Below the pieces are notes generated by a model that made no database searches, was not told the origin of the DNA, and saw nothing but the letters and a program-made list of their open reading frames with translations. The position numbers were made by a program, and so were the translations under genes. Source: Fermentibacter sp963718745 [NCBI: Candidatus Fermentibacterota bacterium] (GTDB lineage Bacteria > Fermentibacterota > Fermentibacteria > Fermentibacterales). From it: a stretch of 64,000 bases of DNA. Below, piece by piece: positions 57,895-64,000 of this stretch; positions within the stretch are counted from its first letter, which is position 1; each line of letters begins with the position of its first letter. The stretch spans positions 1,426,001 to 1,490,000 of the forward strand of contig OY970370.1 of assembly GCA_963718745.1 (NCBI GenBank), written 5' to 3'.

Positions 57895-60174
57895 CTACCG
57901 GATCACCATGACCTGGCGGGAGACCGAGCCCGACGGCGTGTTCAGCCTGAAGAAGTAAACGCCGTTGGAGACCGTGCCGGTCTGCCACTCGACCGAGTGT
58001 TCGCCCGCGGAGAGATCGGTTGCGATTATGCTCTCGACGAGACGCCCCGTGACATCGTAGACCGCCAGGTCCACCCTGCCGGCGACGGGGTTGGAGAAGG
58101 AGAGCATGGCCGAGGTTGTAACCGGGTTGGGGGAGGGAAGACCCATCCACAGCTCGGTCATGTCACCGGCATCTCCGTCCCCGATGCCCACGCCGATCGT
58201 CCAGAAGATCGAGGCGCTCCTGCAGTTGTGCATGGAGGCTCCGGCGTGGATCGTTCCCGAGGCTGGGAGCGTGACGTTGAAGGAGACCTGGCCCGAGGCG
58301 TTCGATACGGCCTCCTCGTAGAAGGTAGGCTCGACGGCCGTACCCATGACGCCGTCGGTCAGCACCACCGTGGCGCCCTCGACCGGAACGCCCTCGGAGG
58401 TGACGGTCAGCGCTACGGTCTGGGTGCCCGGATCGAGCTGGGCAGGGCCGCCGATGCTCAGGATGCCGTATTCGTCCATGGAGTCGAAGGTCCATATATC
58501 CATGGCCGGATCGCCGAACCAGAAGTACATCTTGGCGTTCGCTACGCCCAGGTCCGGGTGCTGGGCGATCGTGATCTCGGTGGTCGCGCAGACGGCCTCG
58601 CCTATCGCGAAGACGCCCGTGTCATAGATTGCCTTGTAGAGTTCCTTCATGTAGGTGTGGTTGGCCTCGGTGTAGGACGGGTCGTTCGCCGCGAGGTTGC
58701 CGGAGGAGCCGTTCGTCGCGAACTGCCAGCTCTCGGCGAGGCATTCGGACGCCTCCTGGTAGCGGCCGCAGTAGCAGGCGATGTTGAACACCGGAGGCAT
58801 GAACGTGTTGGTCAGGGCGTTGATGTTGGCTGCGTTCCAGCCGGGGCTCCACGACCACACCGTCACGTCTCCGTGACCGCGGTATCCTACCGTCCCGACG
58901 GAGTTGTTGATGGCGTCGGACACCATCTGTGCGGTTCCGCCCTCGGGAGGGTAGACCTTCGTGAATGTGATCTCGCAAAGCCCGTAGTCGTAGGATGCTA
59001 TCTGGTTGCAGCAGAGCGTGTACTTGTTCGGGTACTGCTCCTCGTGGGCCGCGAGAACCGTCTCGCTCGGGGTTATGCCGGTCGTGTTCGCGTCATCGAA
59101 GGAGTACTGGAGATAGCCGTCGACGATCTTGTCGACCTGGTGCTCGATCTGTGCCACCGTGCCCGTCAGGCGGCCGACGGCGATCTCGGGGAGGAAGTCA
59201 CCGCCGGTGAGGCATGCATAGTAGTGGTCTCCCACATGGGAGCCGTAGTTGTAGGAGGGCAGCTCCGCGTGGGAGCCCACGATGAGGGCGAACCGGGTGA
59301 TGCCCGTTTCGTAGTTGTCGGCTATCGCGCCGTAGATCGCTCCGGGGTTCGAAGGTGTCGCCAGGACTTCGACCTGGACCTTGAGCCCCAGCCAGTTGTG
59401 CATCTCGTAAAGAGGGGCCACTGCGGCCTGGTTCTCGGCCGTGCATACCACGATGTACTCGGCTCCGCTCCTCGTGCCGTCCGTGCGCGCGGTCGAGCGG
59501 AAGGTGCCGAAGTTGACGAGGGCATCGGACATGGCGCGCTCCATGCCCGGGGTGACGGTCTGAGAGATCATCTCGGCGTCACCTGTGAAGTCGACCCTGA
59601 TCCTCATGCTGGAAGCGGCGCGAAGCTCGCCCGAGGCGACGTCGTAGCTGAACGGGTTGACCACCAGCCTGGCGCAGTGCATGCCCGCCCACGAGGCGTC
59701 CATGTCCGTGGAGGCCCACGCGTCGGGAGTCGTCGCTCCGCGGGCGCTGTAGATCCTGTCGTTCCTCTCGAAGGGCCAGGGTGCGTGGGGCATGTCTATC
59801 TCGGCCGGCTGCCTCGGCAGGATGGAGAGGTCCTGGAAGGTGGAGTATTCGACACTCTCGACGGTCACCTCGGCGCGCGTGCCGAAGGGCAGCGCGAACA
59901 TCACCGGATAGGCGGGGAGTTCAGGGAAGCCGACCTCGCCCTGGGGGGTGCATCCGGGCATCTCCAGCCTGTCCCAGGTGGTTCCTCCGCCCGGGAAGGA
60001 GTAGAGCCAGAACCCTCCGAACGTCACGTCGGCGACGATGTGTTCCTGATCGGACTCGACGAGGCTGAAGCCAGGCGCTGCGCCTATGGCTCCGCCGGTC
60101 GACTGCCACTGGTAGGAATCTCCCGCTGCTAGAACGAGAGTGAAAGGAATCAAGGCCAGAAGCAGATGCTTCAT
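57895..60174 (-). CDS. Gingipain-like C25 cysteine protease with C-terminal sorting domain
   Basis: 759 residues. Signal peptide (MKHLLLALIPFTLVLAAG), a propeptide region, then the C25 catalytic domain: His in GYRGHGDV (about residue 430) and Cys in FNIACYCGRY (about residue 465). An Ig-like segment follows and the chain ends with a FlgD/type IX-like sorting domain (PNPVTTSAMLSFSNP; VYDVTGRLVESI; GVYFFRLNTPSGSVSRQVMVIR). Secreted to the cell surface. Start at ATG 60174, with AAAGGGG upstream. Confidence 0.93.
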   Translation of the reverse strand: MKHLLLALIPFTLVLAAGDSYQWQSTGGAIGAAPGFSLVESDQEHIVADVTFGGFWLYSFPGGGTTWDRLEMPGCTPQGEVGFPELPAYPVMFALPFGTRAEVTVESVEYSTFQDLSILPRQPAEIDMPHAPWPFERNDRIYSARGATTPDAWASTDMDASWAGMHCARLVVNPFSYDVASGELRAASSMRIRVDFTGDAEMISQTVTPGMERAMSDALVNFGTFRSTARTDGTRSGAEYIVVCTAENQAAVAPLYEMHNWLGLKVQVEVLATPSNPGAIYGAIADNYETGITRFALIVGSHAELPSYNYGSHVGDHYYACLTGGDFLPEIAVGRLTGTVAQIEHQVDKIVDGYLQYSFDDANTTGITPSETVLAAHEEQYPNKYTLCCNQIASYDYGLCEITFTKVYPPEGGTAQMVSDAINNSVGTVGYRGHGDVTVWSWSPGWNAANINALTNTFMPPVFNIACYCGRYQEASECLAESWQFATNGSSGNLAANDPSYTEANHTYMKELYKAIYDTGVFAIGEAVCATTEITIAQHPDLGVANAKMYFWFGDPAMDIWTFDSMDEYGILSIGGPAQLDPGTQTVALTVTSEGVPVEGATVVLTDGVMGTAVEPTFYEEAVSNASGQVSFNVTLPASGTIHAGASMHNCRSASIFWTIGVGIGDGDAGDMTELWMGLPSPNPVTTSAMLSFSNPVAGRVDLAVYDVTGRLVESIIATDLSAGEHSVEWQTGTVSNGVYFFRLNTPSGSVSRQVMVIR

Positions 60175-60336
60175 CCCGACGCCCCTTTCCATAAGGGTAC
60201 TACACCCGTTCGACCCGGTCACGGTCCATCGACAGATTCAACGTACATTCTGACTCCACCGTTCCCCGGGGTCAAGGCTTCGTTGACTTGCGCCACGGGG
60301 TGCTCCATGTTGCAGCACACCAAAAAGGAGGTCGCC

Positions 60337-61035
60337 TTGAGAAATCTGATTCTTGTCCCGATCATGGTCGCAGCGGCTCTCGCCGGACCCAGATTCGGCG
60401 GAAGGGTCGGCTACTACAGCGGCAACGATCCCAGGACCGAGGACGGAGGCAGCAGCCCGATCTTCGGAGGCCAGATCCTCCTTCCGCTCATGGAGATGGT
60501 GTCGGTCGAGCTCAGCGCGGGCTATGCCTCCACCGAGACGGACATCATGATGCAGGACTATCTCCTCAACTACATCGAGCAGGAGGAGGGCGTGAGCTTC
60601 GGGGGCGACATCGACTCCCTCAGGAGCTACCTCGAGGAGGAATGGGGCTGGACGGCTCCCGAGGAGGCCGATCTCCTCGAGAACTACACCGCGACCTTCC
60701 ACGACCTCGATCTCGCGGCCACGCTGAAGATCAACCTGCCCGTCGGCAGCATCCCCATCGAGCCATACATCGGCGGCGGCGGCGGAGCGCACATCATAGT
60801 CAGCGACGCCGACCTGCTGATCCAGTACGTGGAGCAGCAGACCGGACAGGGTTCGCCCCTGGACGTCTACGACAAGGTGCATCCCTCGGTACACGGCGTG
60901 ATCGGAGCCAACTTCCAGCCCGCCATGCTGCCCCTGGGATTCTTCGCCGAGTACAGGTATGCCAGGGCGCTCGGAAACGAGGCTGCCTCCGGAGCGATCA
61001 GCACGGTATACGCAGGTTTCAACCTGGGGTTCTGA
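60337..61035 (+). CDS. Outer-membrane beta-barrel-like protein
   Basis: 232 residues. Signal peptide (NLILVPIMVAAALAG), then barrel-like strands: RVGYYSGNDP, GGQILLPLMEMVSVELSAGYAS, LAATLKINLPVGSIPIEPYIGGGGGAHI, ending in VYAGFNLGF with a terminal Phe. An acidic helical insert lies at about residues 75-115. Start at TTG 60337 with AAGGAGG 6 nt upstream; an ATG at 60308 would place that site inside the gene. Confidence 0.78.
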   Translation: MRNLILVPIMVAAALAGPRFGGRVGYYSGNDPRTEDGGSSPIFGGQILLPLMEMVSVELSAGYASTETDIMMQDYLLNYIEQEEGVSFGGDIDSLRSYLEEEWGWTAPEEADLLENYTATFHDLDLAATLKINLPVGSIPIEPYIGGGGGAHIIVSDADLLIQYVEQQTGQGSPLDVYDKVHPSVHGVIGANFQPAMLPLGFFAEYRYARALGNEAASGAISTVYAGFNLGF

Positions 61036-61149
61036 GGGGCCGGCAGGCATCCCCCGGCTCGGCAGGGGATTGGACGCGGCAGCGTTTATGAGCGATGATT
61101 TCAATGTGTTTTGGATGATCGTTCGATTGAGTCCGAAGGGGGGTGCAGC

Positions 61150-62121
61150 GTGAACAGGTTTGTTCAGGTGATGTTCCTGGTCCTGTCCGTCGCCTCCGCC
61201 CAGACCGTGATCGGGACCCTGGATGCTCCCGACACGAACATAAGCGGCCTCGCCTACGGCGGAGGATCGCTCTGGGCGGTGGACGGCGTGACCAACTATC
61301 TCCACAGCGTCGATCCGGTCACCGGTGAAGTACTCGGCTCCTGGTACGTGGCTCCGGTATCGGGCGAAACCCCGACCGGATGCGCCTTCGGGAACAACAC
61401 GGTCTACGTCGGCCTGTCCAACGACTATGTCAACATGTACAACATCTCCGGGGAGTATCAGGGCCAGTTCACCGTAGCCTGTTGAGGAAGCCAACTCTCG
61501 TCGGTGACGGGACTGGGTTCTGATGCAAGCAAGCTCTATGCGATAGGTGCAAGCAGCTACGGCTACTCGGTGGAGACATACACCTGGACGGGGACCGTCG
61601 GCTCCACTCCATATGTGAACAGCTTCACGGGTCTCGTGACCCCCTACGACTGCGACTTCAGTGGTGGACTCATCTGGACGGCATGCGACGGAGCGGACAG
61701 CCCTGTGAAGGCCTTCAACACCTCGGGCACCCTCATGAACATGATCCCCGGCGAACTCGTCGCCAACGCCGCCAGGGGTGTCGCCTTCGAGTCTGAGAAC
61801 ATTGTGTGGGTGAGCAATCCCGAGACGGACAAGCTCTACAGGATCGATCTCAGCCTCGGCACCGGCGGTGAGGAGGGCGGCATGGAGCCCGTCACTCTCG
61901 GCGCCAGCGCCAATCCCTTCTCGGCAACCGTCGAGATCGAGGGTTCGGGTTTCGGCGACGGAGCGACCCTCGAGATCTTCGACATGAGCGGTCGCATGAT
62001 CGAGAGTGCCGCTTTCGACGGCGCTTTCTTCTGGAACGGCTCGAACGCCCCGTCGGGCGCCTACATCGTCAGGGTCGCCGACGGCGAATCGCTGGAGAGC
62101 CTCAGGCTCGTCAAGTTCTAG
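61150..62121 (+). pseudogene. Secreted beta-propeller-like protein with sorting domain, interrupted by in-frame TGA
   Basis: One frame runs from GTG 61150 to TAG-stop 62121, broken only by TGA at 61483-61485 (context Ala-Cys-stop-Gly-Ser). Before the stop: signal peptide (FVQVMFLVLSVASA) and propeller-like blades (ISGLAYGGGSLWAVDGVTNYLHSVDPVTGEVLGSW). After the stop the same repeat style goes on and ends with a FlgD-type sorting domain (ANPFSATVEIEGSG; EIFDMSGRMIES; SGAYIVRVADGESLESLRLVKF). The two halves would be 111 and about 212 residues. Either a recent nonsense change (for example Trp TGG to TGA) or a recoded UGA; a 7-bp hairpin follows the TGA. Confidence 0.75.
61496..61512 (+). other. 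Hairpin just downstream of the in-frame TGA
   Basis: TCTCGTC-GGT-GACGGGA: seven pairs (one G-U) closing a GGU loop that starts 17 nt after the TGA. Spacing and a loop beginning with G are within the usual range of bacterial SECIS elements, but hairpins of this size are common in GC-rich DNA. Confidence 0.3.
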
Positions 62122-62142
62122 ATCCGGCATCCGCCGGTCCGG

Positions 62143-62175
62143 GGGGCTGCGCCACAGGGCGCGGCCCCTTCCTTA
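62143..62175. terminator. Bidirectional terminator
   Basis: An 11-bp stem with one G-U (GGGGCTGCGCC / GGCGCGGCCCC), loop ACAG, followed by TTCCTT, between the convergent propeller and SuhB-like genes. Confidence 0.8.
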
Positions 62176-62955
62176 TCAGACCCGGGGCATCCCCTCGAGC
62201 AGCGCGTCCATGATCCCGGGCGCCGCCGCCAGCGCGCCGCCCGACTCTACCGTCCACCTCCGCCCGCCCCATCCGAGCGCCAGTCCGCCGGCCTCCTTCA
62301 CCAGGAGGACCCCTGCGGCCATGTCCCAGGGCCGCAGGTGCTCCTCCCAGAACCCGTCGAGCCTGCCGCACGCGACATAGGAAAGGTCCAGGGCGGCCGA
62401 CCCTGACCTCCGGATGCCTCTCACCCGCCCGAGGAGGTACAGGAGCGGGGCGACGTCGAAGCCGAGATCCTCCACGGATCTCCTGTACGGGAAGCCTGTC
62501 GCGAGTATCGATTCTTCCAGGCATGATGCAGCGCTCACGGAGATCCGCCGGCCCGAGAGGAAGGAACCCTGCTCCCTGGCGGCGGTGAAGGTCTCCCCGC
62601 GGACGGGGTCGTGCACGCATGCTGCAGCCGGACCTCGTTCGTCCACGAATGCTATCGATACGGAGAAGAACGGATAACCGTGGGCATAGTTCGCCGTTCC
62701 GTCCAGCGGATCGACGAGCCAGCAGGGTTCACCCTCTCCCGGCGCCGCCGCCCCGCCCTCCTCGCCGATGAACGGGACTCCGGGCAGCCCTGTCCCGAGA
62801 ATCGAGCGGATGCGGTCCTCACTCTCGAGATCGGCCTCCGTCACGAACTCGCGCCATGCCTTGCCCTCGATCCTGTGCTGCCGCCCGAACTTCGACATCA
62901 GGAGGATGCCCGCCTCCTCCGCCGCTCTCCTTGCCAGGTCGAGAATACCGTCCAA
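62176..62955 (-). CDS. suhB: Inositol-1-monophosphatase family protein
   Basis: 259 residues. Metal motifs: GEEGG (about 64-68), DPLDGTANYAHGYPFFSVSIAF (about 81-102) and WDMAAGVLLVKEAGG near residue 208. Hydrolyses inositol phosphate or related sugar phosphates/PAP. TTG start with GGAAGGAG upstream. The gene symbol is by family; the true substrate is not known. Confidence 0.93.
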   Translation of the reverse strand: MDGILDLARRAAEEAGILLMSKFGRQHRIEGKAWREFVTEADLESEDRIRSILGTGLPGVPFIGEEGGAAAPGEGEPCWLVDPLDGTANYAHGYPFFSVSIAFVDERGPAAACVHDPVRGETFTAAREQGSFLSGRRISVSAASCLEESILATGFPYRRSVEDLGFDVAPLLYLLGRVRGIRRSGSAALDLSYVACGRLDGFWEEHLRPWDMAAGVLLVKEAGGLALGWGGRRWTVESGGALAAAPGIMDALLEGMPRV

Positions 62956-63080
62956 GCGAACTCCTTCCTCCCGTGCTCCGGTATCATATTCAAATGCATT
63001 CCCGTACCGGGTCCGGTCGGGATGCGGGCTGATCTTGCGGACGGACGGGGAGGTGCCTCCTGAGAGCTACCATCATCAGA

Positions 63081-63818
63081 GTGCTCGGGCTGGCAGGGAT
63101 TGCGCTCGGTCTCGTCTCGACGGTGACGGGCGTCTTCCTGATGGGGGTCTCGGGCGACTGGGGGCGCCGGGTCTCGGCCTCGGCGACGGGTCTCGCCCAG
63201 GGCATCGAAGGCGCGGAACGGGCGATCGCAGTTCTGAGCGACGACCTCGAGGGGACCACCTCTCTCCTGGGGAGAGTCAGCCTCACAGTCAGGCAGACAT
63301 CCGCCGTAGTCCAGCAGACCCGGACCACGCTGGACAGGGTGGATGAGGCCGGAGTCGAGATGATCGAGTTCTCCCTGCTGCTCTCGGACGATCTCGACGC
63401 GGTCTCCGGACTCCTCGGACCCGTGGGCGGGGGGCGTCTGCAGCAACCTGCGTCCAGGCTCAGGCTCGCAGCGGCTTCCGGGGACTCGGCCGTCGCGAGC
63501 TTCTCGAGTCTCAGGTCGAGGATGGGCTCACTCTCGGGAACGCTTGCCGATGTGGCCGACTCCGTCGACTCCCTGTCGATTGATCTTGGGGCGACGAGCT
63601 CTGCGATCGCGGAGGCAAGAGGGGGGCTCTCCAGCATAAGGGAGGCGATGGAGATCCTGTCGACGACAGAGATCGCATCGACCGTCCTGTTCCTCTTCGG
63701 AGTGCTGCTGTTCTTCCTCGGAGTGCAGGAGATACTCCTGGGGGCTATCCTCGGGCGGACGGGGCCGGACCGCCTGCAGCGACCCTCCCGGACCGGGGCA
63801 GGGATCCGGAATCCCTGA
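63081..63818 (+). CDS. Membrane-anchored coiled-coil protein
   Basis: 245 residues, family not recognised. One membrane helix at the N-terminus (LGLAGIALGLVSTVTGVFLMG) and a second near residues 200-225 (STVLFLFGVLLFFLGVQEILLGAIL); between them lies a Ser/Asp/Leu-rich heptad region like that of methyl-accepting or tape-measure-type proteins. The GTG at 63081 has no ribosome site; a CTG at 63060 preceded by GGGGAGGT at ideal spacing may be the true start. Confidence 0.65.
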   Translation: MLGLAGIALGLVSTVTGVFLMGVSGDWGRRVSASATGLAQGIEGAERAIAVLSDDLEGTTSLLGRVSLTVRQTSAVVQQTRTTLDRVDEAGVEMIEFSLLLSDDLDAVSGLLGPVGGGRLQQPASRLRLAAASGDSAVASFSSLRSRMGSLSGTLADVADSVDSLSIDLGATSSAIAEARGGLSSIREAMEILSTTEIASTVLFLFGVLLFFLGVQEILLGAILGRTGPDRLQRPSRTGAGIRNP

Positions 63819-64000
63819 CGAGTCCGGGGTCGTCGTCCACCGGGACAGCCTCCCTCTCCAGCAGGTGCTCGTCGGCCGGAATGCTCCCGAGCCGTGCGAT
63901 GGTGTTCGTCTCCCTGTGCCTGATCGCCAGATTCATCCAGTTGTACTGGCCCGGGAAGTCCGTCCCGAGCCGGGTTATCCTGTCGAACAGGGACTGCGCC
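63745..64000 (-). CDS. C-terminus of an unrecognised protein, cut by the window edge
   Basis: The minus-strand frame is open from 64000 to a stop at 63745, giving 84 residues. The first part (LFDRITRLGTDFPGQYNW, then MNLAIRHRETNTIARLGSIPADEHLLE) looks like real helical protein; the last 30 residues are low-complexity. It overlaps the 3' end of the convergent gene by 74 nt, which is unusual for this window, so the exact end is in doubt. Confidence 0.5.
   Translation of the reverse strand, partial: AQSLFDRITRLGTDFPGQYNWMNLAIRHRETNTIARLGSIPADEHLLEREAVPVDDDPGLVRDSGSLPRSGRVAAGGPAPSARG

Noticed and set aside
57877-60132. 751-residue antisense frame opposite the C25 protease
   Set aside because: The minus-strand protease has signal peptide, catalytic residues and sorting domain; the antisense frame has none.
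61483-61485. Alternative genetic code (UGA as Gly or Trp)
   Set aside because: TGA is the normal stop of many genes in this window, often in ATGA or GTGA overlaps.

Overview
The window is a densely coded, GC-rich bacterial chromosome segment that carries the replication-origin neighbourhood. Several features suggest an uncultured anaerobic bacterium of the FCB/Fibrobacteres-Chlorobi-Bacteroidetes sphere, for example a Fermentibacteria-like candidate phylum. These are a gingipain-type C25 protease and a propeller protein with type IX-like C-terminal sorting domains, tungsten-type aldehyde ferredoxin oxidoreductase, 2[4Fe-4S] ferredoxins, a Na+-type V-ATPase and arylpyruvate oxidation coupled to butyrate kinase. 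The phylum is an inference; no rRNA or tRNA gene was seen. GTG, TTG and possibly CTG starts are common, and 4-nt ATGA/GTGA stop-start overlaps are the rule inside operons.

Layout: 0-9 kb holds a truncated membrane gene, a DUF4097/DUF2089 pair, an RRM protein, an MFS transporter, a secreted esterase, and an aldehyde:ferredoxin oxidoreductase cluster (polyferredoxin, AOR with an apparent 1-nt frameshift near its 3' end, MoaD/ThiS-like carrier, divergent ThiF-like E1 enzyme). 9-18 kb is a lysine/alanine-rich nucleoid-type protein followed by a nine-gene V-type ATPase operon on the minus strand whose rotor subunit keeps all the sodium-ligand positions. 18-31 kb (minus strand) holds bactofilin, a peptidase-less M23-type N-terminal protein, asparaginase, a 1209-residue protein of unknown function overlapping gyrA, then gyrA, gyrB, a DciA-like gene, dnaN and dnaA (recF is missing).

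The coding strand switches at 31.0-31.3 kb. To the right run rpmH, rnpA, yidD, yidC, mnmE, mnmG, rsmG, parA, parB (jag is missing), with two perfect parS-like palindromes inside or at the end of mnmG. DnaA-box clusters and an AT-rich stretch flank dnaA, so oriC most likely lies at 29.4-31.3 kb and genes on both sides are transcribed away from it. After parB come two small convergent genes sharing a motif, a ferredoxin, a polysaccharide deacetylase and a formyltransferase whose junction has been tandemly duplicated, two membrane proteins and a HAD phosphatase.

43-48 kb is a ptb-buk-iorA-iorB operon, which reads as a complete route from arylpyruvates to ATP. 48-55.6 kb (minus strand) is a ribosomal/housekeeping operon: rpsF, ssb, a second SSB-fold gene in the place priB has in E. 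coli, rpsR, a DUF2232 membrane protein, rplI, tsaD, acpS, nnr, an HD hydrolase and a RhaI-like TIM barrel that has lost most metal ligands. 55.8-64 kb holds envelope proteins (two barrel-like proteins, C25 protease, a propeller protein interrupted by an in-frame TGA), a DUF1846 protein, an inositol-monophosphatase-family enzyme and a coiled-coil membrane protein.
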